Shown here one piece after another: positions 17,891-26,185 of a DNA stretch of 64,000 nucleotides. The notes under the pieces are model-generated. The model was not told the DNA's origin, did no database searches, and was given only the letters and a program-made list of their open reading frames with translations. Source of the stretch: JAGIBJ01 sp032119795 (GTDB lineage: Bacteria; Actinomycetota; Thermoleophilia; Solirubrobacterales; Solirubrobacteraceae); assembly GCA_032119795.1 (NCBI GenBank), contig JAUMFO010000013.1, forward strand, positions 1 through 64,000. The letters are read 5' to 3'. The translations under genes were made by a program, and so were the position numbers. The stretch's first letter is position 1, and every line of letters begins with the position of its first letter.

Positions 17891-18996
17891 GTGGTGCGGG
17901 CTCCCTGGGGCTGGGGGAAGTGGAGGTCATGGGCGCCGAGCGACGCGAAAAAGCGGTTGATCACGAGCGGATCGACGTCGCGCAGACTGGCCGGCTCCCA
18001 CTGCGGGTCGCGGTCCTTGTCGATCACCTGCGCGCGAACGCCCTCGACGAAATCACCGGCGGTGAGGAAGCCACACGAGATGCGCAGCTCCTGCTCGAGG
18101 GCCGCCTCAAGGCTCGGCAGCCTGCGGGCGCAGCGCAGGGCGCGCAACGTGACCTTCAACGAGGTCGGTGAGGCGCGCCGAATCGCAGCGGCAGCCTTCG
18201 CCGCCGCCGGCTCGGGGCGGGCGTCGAGCGCCTCGAGGATGGTGATCACGCTGTCGTGGCCGTAACACTCCGCGATCCACGGGCGTGCGGCACCAAGGTC
18301 GCCGTCCGGCACGTCGACGGGAACGGCCTGCGCGCGCTCCAAGGCGTCGTCGAGACCAAGCTCGGCGAGGTCGCCCAAGAGCTGCGGCACGGCCTCCGAC
18401 GCCACAACGCGGTCGGCCAGGCCGGCGGCGATCGCGTCGAGGGCGCCCATCCGGGCGCCCGTCAGCGCGAGGTGCGTGCCCAACTCGCCGGGCATGCGCG
18501 TAAAGAGCCACGTGCCGCCGACGTCGGGCGCGAACCCGATCCCGACCTCGGGCATCGCGGAGACGAGGCGCTCGGTCGCGAGGCGGTGACTGGCGTGGCC
18601 GGCGAGGCCAATGCCGCCGCCCATCACGATGCCATCCATGATCGCCACGATCGGCTTGGAGAACCGCGCGATCCGGGCGTCGAGGACGTACTCCTCGGTC
18701 CAGAAGACCCGCGGCGCGTCGGAGCCGGCACGGACGTCCTCATAGAGCGCGACGATGTCTCCGCCGGCGCACAAGCCGCGCTCGCCAGCGCCGTCGATTA
18801 CGACCACGTCGACGCCGGCGTCGGCCTCGAACTGGTCGAGCCCGACGTGCAGCTGGCGGACCATCTCCAGCGTCAGGGCGTTGATCGCCTGTGGGCGATT
18901 GAGCGTCAGCCGGCCGAGCGAGCCCGAGCGGCGAACGAGGACGTCAGTGTCGACGCCATTTGGCTGGGTCGCCGGGGCGCTGCGAGGCGCATGCAT
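17887..18996 (-). CDS. 3-hydroxyisobutyryl-CoA hydrolase (enoyl-CoA hydratase superfamily)
   Basis: 369 aa, the length of HIBYL-CoA hydrolases rather than the 260 aa of simple enoyl-CoA hydratases. Crotonase-fold signatures: GAGERGLCAGGDIVALYED (oxyanion hole), MGGGIGLAGHASHRLATE, MPEVGIGFAPDVGGTW with the catalytic Glu/Asp pair. It releases free 3-hydroxyisobutyrate in valine breakdown, feeding mmsB. The start overlaps the dehydrogenase stop as TAATG, and the stop overlaps mmsB, so the three are translationally coupled. Confidence 0.93.
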   Translation of the reverse strand: MHAPRSAPATQPNGVDTDVLVRRSGSLGRLTLNRPQAINALTLEMVRQLHVGLDQFEADAGVDVVVIDGAGERGLCAGGDIVALYEDVRAGSDAPRVFWTEEYVLDARIARFSKPIVAIMDGIVMGGGIGLAGHASHRLATERLVSAMPEVGIGFAPDVGGTWLFTRMPGELGTHLALTGARMGALDAIAAGLADRVVASEAVPQLLGDLAELGLDDALERAQAVPVDVPDGDLGAARPWIAECYGHDSVITILEALDARPEPAAAKAAAAIRRASPTSLKVTLRALRCARRLPSLEAALEQELRISCGFLTAGDFVEGVRAQVIDKDRDPQWEPASLRDVDPLVINRFFASLGAHDLHFPQPQGARTT

Positions 18997-20168
18997 TAGG
19001 TGCTCCGTCCGAGCACGTCGCGGGCGACGATCAGTCGCATCACCTCGTTGGTGCCCTCAAGGATCTTGTGGACGCGAAGGTCGCGGACGATCTTCTCCAT
19101 CCCGTACTCGGCCAAGTAGCCATAGCCGCCGTGGAGCTGGAGTCCGCGGTCGGCGACCTCCAGGCCGACGTCGGTCGCCACGCGCTTGGCCATCGCGCAG
19201 AGGCGCGTCTTGCTCGGGTCGCCGGCGTCGAGCGCCGAGGCTGCACGCCACAGGAACGTGCGGACCATCTCCAGCTCCGTCGCCATGTCTGCAATGGCGA
19301 ACTGCACGCTCTGCAGGGTCCCGATCGGCGCGCCGAACTGCTCGCGCTCGCCGACGTAGGCGATCGTCTTCTCCAGCGCCGACTGCGCGCCGCCGAGCGA
19401 GCAGGCGCCGATATTCAGTCGGCCGCCGTCGAGGCCGCTCATCGCCACGCGGAAGCCGGTGCCCTCGTCGCCGAGGCGGTTGGCGGCCGGGACGCGACAC
19501 TCGTCGAGAATCACCTGGGCGGTGGGCTGCGCCCTCCACCCCATCTTCTCCTCGTTCTTGCCAAAGGAGAGGCCGGGCGTGCCGTCCTCCACGACGAACG
19601 CCGTGATGCCCTTCGGCCCCGGGCCGCCGGTGCGGGCCATGACCACGTAGACGCCTGCCGCACCCGCGCCGGAGATGAACTGCTTGACGCCCGTGAGCAC
19701 GTAGTCGTCGCCGTCGCGGACGGCCTTCGTGGCCAGCGAGCCGGCGTCTGAGCCCGCGCCGGCCTCGGTGAGGCAGTAGGCGCCGAGCGTCTCCATCGTC
19801 GCCATCGACGGGATCCACCTGGCGCGCTGTTCATCGGAGCCATACGTGTCGATCATCCACGTCGCCATGTTGTGAATCGACACGTACGCCGAGGTCGTCG
19901 GACAGCCCGTCGCGAGCGCCTCGAAGATCAACGCGGCGTCGAGCCGGCTCATCGCCGACCCGCCGAACTCCTCGCGGGAGTAGATCGCGCCGAGCCCCAG
20001 CTCCGCAGCGTCGCGAAACACCTCAACCGGGAAGTGGTGCTCGCGGTCCCAGTCCAGCGCGTGGGGCGCGATGCGCGCGTCGGCGAACGCGCGCACCATC
20101 GACTGGATCTCGCGCTGATCTGGTGAGAGCTGGAACGGCGCCGCGGCGCCGTCGGTGGTGGTGCTCAT
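18996..20168 (-). CDS. Acyl-CoA dehydrogenase, probably isobutyryl-CoA dehydrogenase
   Basis: 390 aa. FAD enzyme with the three acyl-CoA dehydrogenase domains: CLTEAGAGSDAGSLATKAV (FAD/substrate), GLSFGKNEEKMGWRAQPTAQV, and LHGGYGYLAEYGMEKIVRD with the catalytic Glu in HKILEGTNEVMRL. Sequence alone does not fix chain specificity; the valine-catabolic neighbours make isobutyryl-CoA (giving methacrylyl-CoA) the best guess. It is 16 bases downstream of mmsA. No enoyl-CoA hydratase for the next step is encoded in this cluster. Confidence 0.92.
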   Translation of the reverse strand: MSTTTDGAAAPFQLSPDQREIQSMVRAFADARIAPHALDWDREHHFPVEVFRDAAELGLGAIYSREEFGGSAMSRLDAALIFEALATGCPTTSAYVSIHNMATWMIDTYGSDEQRARWIPSMATMETLGAYCLTEAGAGSDAGSLATKAVRDGDDYVLTGVKQFISGAGAAGVYVVMARTGGPGPKGITAFVVEDGTPGLSFGKNEEKMGWRAQPTAQVILDECRVPAANRLGDEGTGFRVAMSGLDGGRLNIGACSLGGAQSALEKTIAYVGEREQFGAPIGTLQSVQFAIADMATELEMVRTFLWRAASALDAGDPSKTRLCAMAKRVATDVGLEVADRGLQLHGGYGYLAEYGMEKIVRDLRVHKILEGTNEVMRLIVARDVLGRST

Positions 20169-20184
20169 CGCGGGGGTCCGCCGC

Positions 20185-21693
20185 CTAGGCCATCGTCGGA
20201 ATCACGAACGACGCGCCCTCGCCCGACCCCTTGGGCCAGCGCTGGGTGACGGTCTTCGTCTTCGTGTAGAAGCGGATCGAGTCGGGGCCGTGCTGGTTGA
20301 GATCGCCGAAGCCAGACTTCTTCCAGCCGCCGAACGTGTGGTAGGCGATCGGCACCGGAATCGGCACGTTGATGCCGATCATGCCGGTGTCGATGCGGCG
20401 CGCGAACTCGCGGGCCGTGTGGCCGTCGCGGGTAAAGATCGCGGCGCCGTTGCCGTAGTCGTGCTCGCTCGGGAGCGAGAGCGCATGCTCGAAGTCGTCG
20501 GCACGCACGACCATCAGCGCCGGGCCGAAGATCTCTTCTTGGTAGATGCGGTGGCTGGTCTGGACGTGGTCAAACAGCGTGCCCGCCACGTAGAAGCCGT
20601 CCGGATCGCCATCGACCTGGCCCTCGCGGCCGTCGACGACGAGCTCGGCACCCTCGTCGACGCCGATCTGGATGTAGTCCAGCACGCGCTGCTTGGCCTC
20701 GGCCGTCACGAGCGGGCCGTAGTCGGACTGCGGATCGCTCGGCGCCCCGACGCGCAGCGTCTTGACCTTCTCCGCCAGCGCGGCGACGAGCTTGTCGCCC
20801 GTCTCCTTGCCGACGGGCACGGCGACGGAGATCGCCATGCAGCGCTCGCCGGCCGAGCCGTAGCCGGCGCCGATCAGCTGGTCGACGACGTCGTCCATGT
20901 CTGCATCCGGCATCACGATCGCGTGGTTCTTCGCGCCGCCAAAGCACTGCGCGCGCTTGCCGGTCTCGGCTGCGCGGGAGTAGATGTACTGCGCGATCGG
21001 CGTGGAGCCGACGAAGCCGACGGCCTTGATCGTGTCGGAGTCCAGGATCGCGTCGACGGCTTCCTTGTCTCCATTGACGACGTTGAGGATGCCAGCCGGC
21101 AGGCCAGCCTCGAGCGCCAGCTCGGCGATGCGCAGCGGCACGGAGGGGTCGCGCTCGGACGGCTTGAGGACGAACGCGTTGCCGGCCGCGATGGCCGGGG
21201 AGAGCTTCCACAGCGGAATCATCGCCGGGAAGTTGAAGGGCGTGATCCCGGCGACGACGCCGAGCGGCTGGCGCATGGAATACACGTCGATGCCGGTGCC
21301 GGCCGCATCGGAGTACTCGCCCTTGAGCAGGTGCGGGATGCCGGTCGCGAACTCGAGGACCTCGACGCCGCGCTGGATGTCTCCCCGAGCATCGGCGATC
21401 GTCTTGCCGTGCTCGCTGGAGAGCAGCGCCGAGAGTTCGTCGGCGTGCTCGTTGATCAGGACGACGAGGCGGTTGAGGATCCGAGCACGCTTCTGCGGGT
21501 TCGTCGCAGCCCAGGCGGGCTGCGCGGCGGCGGCATTGGCGATCGCGGCGTCGACCTCGGCCTTGGAGGCCAGGGCGACCTGCGACTGCACCTTCCCCGT
21601 GCTCGGATCGAACACGTCGGCGAGGCGAGCACCCTCGCCATGGGTGCGTGCGCCGCCGATGAAGTGCGGAATGAGAGTGGCGGTGGTGCTCAT
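20185..21693 (-). CDS. mmsA: Methylmalonate-semialdehyde dehydrogenase (CoA-acylating)
   Basis: 502 aa. Aldehyde dehydrogenase superfamily, with the MMSDH-like start LIPHFIGGARTHGEG, the NAD-binding FVGSTPIAQYIYSRAAETGKR and the catalytic Cys in GSAGERCMAIS. It converts methylmalonate semialdehyde to propionyl-CoA. First gene of the minus-strand valine operon, divergent from a MarR regulator across 163 bases that hold a direct repeat. Start ATG 21693. Confidence 0.95.
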   Translation of the reverse strand: MSTTATLIPHFIGGARTHGEGARLADVFDPSTGKVQSQVALASKAEVDAAIANAAAAQPAWAATNPQKRARILNRLVVLINEHADELSALLSSEHGKTIADARGDIQRGVEVLEFATGIPHLLKGEYSDAAGTGIDVYSMRQPLGVVAGITPFNFPAMIPLWKLSPAIAAGNAFVLKPSERDPSVPLRIAELALEAGLPAGILNVVNGDKEAVDAILDSDTIKAVGFVGSTPIAQYIYSRAAETGKRAQCFGGAKNHAIVMPDADMDDVVDQLIGAGYGSAGERCMAISVAVPVGKETGDKLVAALAEKVKTLRVGAPSDPQSDYGPLVTAEAKQRVLDYIQIGVDEGAELVVDGREGQVDGDPDGFYVAGTLFDHVQTSHRIYQEEIFGPALMVVRADDFEHALSLPSEHDYGNGAAIFTRDGHTAREFARRIDTGMIGINVPIPVPIAYHTFGGWKKSGFGDLNQHGPDSIRFYTKTKTVTQRWPKGSGEGASFVIPTMA

Positions 21694-21787
21694 GCAGAAG
21701 GCCCGATCGGAGGGGTGGGCCTGCGGCTCGTGGGCTGCAAAGCGCAGACACCGCAGACGATAGCCTCGAGCTTAGGAGGAAGTCCGA

Positions 21788-21810
21788 CTATTTGCAATCC
21801 GCCTATTTGC
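21788..21810. promoter_or_regulatory. Direct repeat in the mmsA-marR divergent promoter region
   Basis: ctatttgc occurs at 21788-21795 and 21803-21810, a 15-base period, within the AT-richest part of the intergenic region. It could be a regulator site or overlap -10 elements. MarR sites are usually palindromic, so assignment to the adjacent MarR protein is tentative. Confidence 0.4.
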
Positions 21811-21856
21811 GCCAGGTTGCTCTGGATCGACGCCGCCGTGTGATTGGGTTAGGCGC

Positions 21857-22363
21857 GTGTCCGACCCGCTGCCCTTCGATCCGATCCTCGAAGCGCGTCG
21901 CCACTGGACCGAGCGTTGGGGCCCAGAGCCTGCCCGCCCGATGACGGCGGTGACCAACGTGATGCGGGTCCAGCAGATCCTGCTCGCACGACTCAACGTG
22001 CTCCTGCGAGCCCACGGGCTGACCTTCCCCCGCTACGAAGCGCTCATGCTGCTCTGCTTCACCAGGAGCGGCGCGATGCCGCTCGGCAAGATCGGCGACC
22101 GGCTCCAGGTGCACCGCACGAGCGTCACCAACATCATCGACAAGCTCGAGACCGACGGCCTCGTCGAGCGCGTCCCCCACGCCTCAGATCGCCGGGCGAC
22201 GCTGGCCGCCATCACCGACGAGGGCCGCCGCGTCGCGAGTGAGGCAACGGAAGAACTCAACGCTGCAGCGTTCGCGCTGGAAGGCCTCTCGCCCGACGAT
22301 GAGGAGCAGCTGAGTTCGCTGCTGGAATCCGTCCGGCGCCAGGCCGGCGACTTCACGAGCTAG
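21857..22363 (+). CDS. MarR-family transcriptional regulator
   Basis: 168 aa, GTG start. Winged helix-turn-helix of MarR type: TFPRYEALMLLCFTRSGAMPLGKIGDRLQVHRTSVTNIIDKLE, then VERVPHASDRRATLAAITDEGRR as the wing, flanked by dimerisation helices. The divergent position next to mmsA suggests control of the valine operon in response to a pathway intermediate; this is inference. The PucR-type gene follows after 3 bases, so both regulators are probably co-expressed. Confidence 0.93.
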   Translation: MSDPLPFDPILEARRHWTERWGPEPARPMTAVTNVMRVQQILLARLNVLLRAHGLTFPRYEALMLLCFTRSGAMPLGKIGDRLQVHRTSVTNIIDKLETDGLVERVPHASDRRATLAAITDEGRRVASEATEELNAAAFALEGLSPDDEEQLSSLLESVRRQAGDFTS

Positions 22364-22366
22364 CCC

Positions 22367-23608
22367 GTGACGCCGTTCCCCCGCGAGGCCGGCGCCGCCC
22401 AGGACGTCGTGCGCGCCGCCGCGACGGCAATGGCCGCCGACCTCGACCGCGTCTCCGCCGAGATCGCCACGGCAATGACGGGCGAGTCGTCGTTCCTCGA
22501 CGGCTTTTCCACCCCGGCCAAAGCGCGGCGGGCCTTTGCCGACGTGATCGGGGGCTTTCTCGTGTGGGTGACGGACGGCGGACCGACCGCTCCGGTTCCG
22601 GGGCCGGCGGCCGTCGACGTGGCCCGCGCGACGGCGCGCTCCGGCACGAGTCTGCGGGTGCTGTTGCGTGGCCTACGCCGTGGCCATCGTCGGTTCCTGC
22701 TGCTGTGGGATGAGTACCTCGCTCGCCAGCCCGTCGCCCCGGAGGATCTCGCCGCCGCGACCGCGCTCTCGCGTGACATGACGTTCGCCTGGATCGACGG
22801 CCTCAGCGAGCGGCTGACCGACGAGTACGAGCGCGAGCGCGACCTGCTGCTGCGCACGGGCGAGGCGCAGCGCACCCACGCGATCGCCTCGTTGCTCGGC
22901 GGCGAACCGGTCGACGCCGATGCCCTCAGCCGCGTGCTGCGCTATGAGCTGGGCCGCCACCACACCGCGTTCGTGCTGTGGGTGCCGGACGCCGGAGACG
23001 ACCCGTGGCCCCGGCTTCAGGCGGCGTCGCAGGAGGTCGCGCGCGTCCTCGGCGTGACGACCGCGCTGACGATGCCGGCGTCGGAGACGAGCCTCTACGC
23101 CTGGGCCGGGACGCCCGCCGCCCCAGACGTTCGGGCCGTGACCTCGGCGGGGCTCGATGGCGTGTCGGTCGCCGTCGGTGAGCCGGCCCGCGGCGCCGCG
23201 GGGTTCCGCCAGTCCCACCGCGACGCCAAGGACGCACAGCTGGTGGCGCTCAGCCGCGCGCGGCGCCCCGGCTCGGTGACGCGCTACCGCAACGTCGAAC
23301 TGGCGGCGATGCTCATCCACGACCCCGAGCGCGCCCGCCGCTTCGTGCACGCCCAACTCGGCGATCTCGCCGTCGACGACGACCACTGCGGGCGCCTGCG
23401 CGCAACGCTGCGCGTCTACCTCGACGAGCACTGCAGCCGCCTCGCCACGGCCGAGCGCCTGGGGGTGCACCCCAACACGATCGGCAACCGCATCCGCACC
23501 TGCCAGGAGATTCTCGACCGCGACCTGGGCTCCCAGTCGCTCGAGCTCCACGCGGCGCTGGCGCTCGCCGACATGCTCGGCCCACCGGTGCTGGTGGCGG
23601 CGAAGTAA
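22367..23608 (+). CDS. PucR/CdaR-type transcriptional regulator
   Basis: 413 aa, GTG start. The N-terminal half (about 1-165) resembles an RsbRD-like helical sensor domain (ATARSGTSLRVLLRGLRRGHRRFLL). A middle GGDEF-like/PucR segment follows (about 170-300), and the C-terminal HTH_30 reads CSRLATAERLGVHPNTIGNRI. Such proteins usually activate degradation genes. It is tightly coupled to the MarR gene and could respond to the same substrates or control the acyl-CoA synthetase downstream, from which it is separated by two hairpin repeats. Confidence 0.88.
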   Translation: MTPFPREAGAAQDVVRAAATAMAADLDRVSAEIATAMTGESSFLDGFSTPAKARRAFADVIGGFLVWVTDGGPTAPVPGPAAVDVARATARSGTSLRVLLRGLRRGHRRFLLLWDEYLARQPVAPEDLAAATALSRDMTFAWIDGLSERLTDEYERERDLLLRTGEAQRTHAIASLLGGEPVDADALSRVLRYELGRHHTAFVLWVPDAGDDPWPRLQAASQEVARVLGVTTALTMPASETSLYAWAGTPAAPDVRAVTSAGLDGVSVAVGEPARGAAGFRQSHRDAKDAQLVALSRARRPGSVTRYRNVELAAMLIHDPERARRFVHAQLGDLAVDDDHCGRLRATLRVYLDEHCSRLATAERLGVHPNTIGNRIRTCQEILDRDLGSQSLELHAALALADMLGPPVLVAAK

Positions 23609-23616
23609 GCCACAGG

Positions 23617-23671
23617 CCCCTGGTTTGCAGACACGCGCTGCAAACCAGACCGAGGGTGACGCGCCAACGGC
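23617..23671. repeat. 55-bp hairpin repeat, copy 1
   Basis: Starts 8 bases after the PucR stop. It contains a perfect 11-bp inverted repeat, ctggtttgcag and ctgcaaaccag, around acacgcg, followed by accgagggtgacgcgccaacggc. It is identical over 55 bases to copy 2. The hairpin could end transcription of the regulator pair, but the conserved tail beyond the stem points to a mobile REP-like element. Confidence 0.85.
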
Positions 23672-23688
23672 CCGATCCACCCCACCAC

Positions 23689-23743
23689 CCCCTGGTTTGC
23701 AGACACGCGCTGCAAACCAGACCGAGGGTGACGCGCCAACGGC
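23689..23743. repeat. 55-bp hairpin repeat, copy 2
   Basis: Identical to the copy at 23617-23671 and in the same orientation, offset 72 bases. It has the same 11-bp stem and tail. No further copy was noticed elsewhere in the window. Two copies with a 17-base spacer do not make a CRISPR array. Confidence 0.85.
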
Positions 23744-23827
23744 GGGTGTGGCCGCGGCCACGTTCGGTGCGTCCGCGGTGTGGCGGCGCCACAAGGGTGG
23801 CGTGCCACCCCGATTTAGCGTCGTCGC

Positions 23828-25453
23828 ATGGCTTCGCTCGCGCGCATCAAGCAGACCGCCCGCCGAGCCGGGCTTGAGGCGCGCGCGTTCAAAGCGCTCC
23901 GCGAGGCCGGCGTGCTCGGCGGCTCCCCACCCGCCACGCTGCTGAAAGTGATCGGCGCCCTGCGCGAGTTCGGCCCGTTCGGCGCCACGCCGACGATCGG
24001 CAAGCTCAAACACCCCGATCAGCCGGCCGTCGCCGACCGCTGGGGCGAGCTGACCTTTGCCCAGATGGAGGAGCAGTCCAACCGCGCGACGAGCGCCTTC
24101 GTTGCCCGCGGCCTCGGGCCCGGCACCACGATCGGGATCCTCTGCCGCAACCACCGCGTGCCGCTCGTCGCCGCGTTCGCCGCCTCGCGCATGGGCGCCA
24201 ACATCGTCTGGCTCAACACCGGCTTCTCGGCACCGCAGCTCCACGAGGTCGCCACGCGCGAAGGCGTCGAGTTCCTCATCTACGACGAGGAGTTCGCCGC
24301 ACTCACCGAGGGTCTCGCCCTCACGCACGGCGCCGTCGCCTGCGCCACCGAGGACCGCAGCCTGGATCCGTTCGACGCGCTCGTGGCCAGCGGCAGCCCC
24401 ACCGCCCCGCAGCCGCCGGAGCGCCCCGGCCGGATCGTGCTGCTCACCAGCGGCACCACCGGTACCCCCAAGGGCGCGCCACGCCCCGAGCCTCGCGGCC
24501 TGACGATTCCCGGCGCGCTGCTGGAGCGCCTGCCGCTCCACAGCCGCGAGGCGACCGTCCTCGGCGCCCCGCTCTTCCACGGCACCGGACTCGTGATCGC
24601 GCTCATCACACTCAGCCTCGGCTCCAAACTCGTCCTGCGCGGACGCTTCGACGCCGCCGACTTCCTGGACGACATGGAGCGCCACCACGCCACGGCCGTC
24701 TGCCTCGTGCCCGTCATGCTCCAACGGATCCTGGCTCTCGGCGACGCCGAGATCGCCAGCCGCGACCTCTCGTCGCTGAAGGTCGTCTTCAGCGCCGGCT
24801 CCGCCCTCCCCGCCGAGACGGCCGGTCGCGCGATCAACGCCTTCGGCGACGTCGTCTACAACCTCTACGGCTCGACCGAGGTCTCCGTCGCGACGCTCGC
24901 CGTCCCCGCCGACCTGCGCGTCTCGGCGTCGACCGTCGGCAAGCCCGCGCTCGGCTGCCGCGTCGAGCTGTTCGACGACGCGGGCCGCCCGACGCCCCAG
25001 GGCGAGGTCGGCCGAGTCTTCGTCGGCACCACCTCCCCATTTGAGGGCTACACGGGCGGCGGCAACAAGGCCATCATCGACGGCATGCTTGCCACGGGCG
25101 ACGTCGGCCACTTCGACACGGGCGGGCGACTGTATATCGATGGTCGCGACGACGAGATGATCGTCTCCGGCGGCGAGAACGTGTTCCCCGGCGAGGTCGA
25201 GGAGCTCCTGATCACGCACCCCGGCGTCGTGGAGTCCGCGGTCGTCGGCGTCGCCGACGAGGAGTTCGGCCAGCGACTGCTCGCCTTCGTGGTCGTCGCC
25301 GACGGCCCCGTCACGGCCGAGGAGCTCCAGGCGTTCGTCCGCAACAACCTCGCGCGCTACAAAGTGCCGCGCGACGTGATCTTCCTCGACGAGCTGCCAC
25401 GCAACCCGATGGGCAAGATCCTCAAACGCCAGCTGACGGCCGAGGTCGGTTAG
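23828..25453 (+). CDS. Acyl-CoA synthetase (AMP-forming)
   Basis: 541 aa. ANL-superfamily adenylating enzyme: the phosphate loop is LLTSGTTGTPKG, then YNLYGSTEVSVATLA, TGDVGHFDTGGRLYIDGRDD with the hinge Asp, GGENVFPGEVEELL and the C-terminal catalytic Lys in PMGKILKRQL. It activates a carboxylic acid to acyl-CoA via acyl-AMP. The N-terminus (ASLARIKQTARRAGLEARAFKAL) is basic and lacks a signal peptide. Fatty or branched-chain acids are likely substrates given the neighbouring valine operon, but chain length is not predictable. Confidence 0.93.
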   Translation: MASLARIKQTARRAGLEARAFKALREAGVLGGSPPATLLKVIGALREFGPFGATPTIGKLKHPDQPAVADRWGELTFAQMEEQSNRATSAFVARGLGPGTTIGILCRNHRVPLVAAFAASRMGANIVWLNTGFSAPQLHEVATREGVEFLIYDEEFAALTEGLALTHGAVACATEDRSLDPFDALVASGSPTAPQPPERPGRIVLLTSGTTGTPKGAPRPEPRGLTIPGALLERLPLHSREATVLGAPLFHGTGLVIALITLSLGSKLVLRGRFDAADFLDDMERHHATAVCLVPVMLQRILALGDAEIASRDLSSLKVVFSAGSALPAETAGRAINAFGDVVYNLYGSTEVSVATLAVPADLRVSASTVGKPALGCRVELFDDAGRPTPQGEVGRVFVGTTSPFEGYTGGGNKAIIDGMLATGDVGHFDTGGRLYIDGRDDEMIVSGGENVFPGEVEELLITHPGVVESAVVGVADEEFGQRLLAFVVVADGPVTAEELQAFVRNNLARYKVPRDVIFLDELPRNPMGKILKRQLTAEVG

Positions 25454-25516
25454 CTCCGGGCGCAGCCGGGCGCCGCGGCAACGCGGCGATCTGCACGGCC
25501 GCGGCGCCGTTTGGCG

Positions 25517-26116
25517 CTAGGCCGCTGGCTCGTCGGCGGCCGCAGCGCTTCCCAGCGCTGGGCTTCCCGGAGGCAGCGGCGTGAGCAACAGCTCGAGCGC
25601 CTGGCGGGGCGCGTCGGGGTCGTCGTCCCACGGCGTGAAGATCAGCGAGCGGCCAGCGCCAGCAGCAAACATCACGAGCGCGCGCAGCCGGCCCTCTTCA
25701 GGAGAGAAGCCCAGCTCGATGAGCGACGTCTCCAGGATCGTCAGCAACTGGCCGTCGAGGCGCTTCACGGCCTGAGCCGCACGGTCGTTACTCGTCGCCC
25801 ATACGCGCATGGCGCGATCAAGATCGGGAGCCGCCCACGCCTCCATCAGGCGACGCATCTCGCGAATCCGCTCCGACGGGTCTTCGCTCTCGATCGCCGC
25901 CGCGATGCGCTCCAGGTGCACGGTGCCGTAGTCGTCGGCGAGGGCATCGAGGAACGCGCCGAAGTCGGCGAAGTGGTGGTAGAAGCTGCCGCTCGTCACC
26001 CCGAGCTTGCCGAGCAGCGGGCTGAGCTTCACCGAGGTGATGCCGCCCTTGCGGAGGAGATCCTGCCCAGCGTCGATCCAGTCCTGTCGGCTGAGAAGGG
26101 CGCGGGGTCGAGTCAT
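25517..26116 (-). CDS. TetR-family transcriptional regulator
   Basis: 199 aa from ATG 26116; an upstream in-frame ATG at 26155 is possible. The N-terminal helix-turn-helix is typical: LLRKGGITSVKLSPLLGKLGVTSGSFYHHFADFGAFLDAL. The ligand domain (about 60-190) has no recognisable specificity. It is the last gene behind the CrtC-like and DUF2236 genes on the same strand, so it probably controls that operon and, through shared palindromes at 28582-28684, the divergent multicopper oxidase. Confidence 0.92.
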   Translation of the reverse strand: MTRPRALLSRQDWIDAGQDLLRKGGITSVKLSPLLGKLGVTSGSFYHHFADFGAFLDALADDYGTVHLERIAAAIESEDPSERIREMRRLMEAWAAPDLDRAMRVWATSNDRAAQAVKRLDGQLLTILETSLIELGFSPEEGRLRALVMFAAGAGRSLIFTPWDDDPDAPRQALELLLTPLPPGSPALGSAAAADEPAA

Positions 26117-26185
26117 CGTGGAGGGCACGCCGGTAATCCGACGTCCCTCCATCATGACAGGACGGCGAAGTCCCTCAGCCCAGGC

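Noticed and set aside
20155..21843. Long plus-strand open frame opposite mmsA
   Set aside because: Shadow of mmsA; Arg/Val/Leu-rich sequence with no recognisable motif.
23617..23743. Possible CRISPR array
   Set aside because: Only two repeat copies, a 17-base spacer and no cas genes. The repeats have an internal perfect hairpin plus a long tail.
22673..25219. 848-codon minus-strand open frame opposite the PucR regulator and acyl-CoA synthetase
   Set aside because: It spans two real genes and the hairpin repeats between them, and the translation is low-complexity. Both plus-strand genes have complete motifs.
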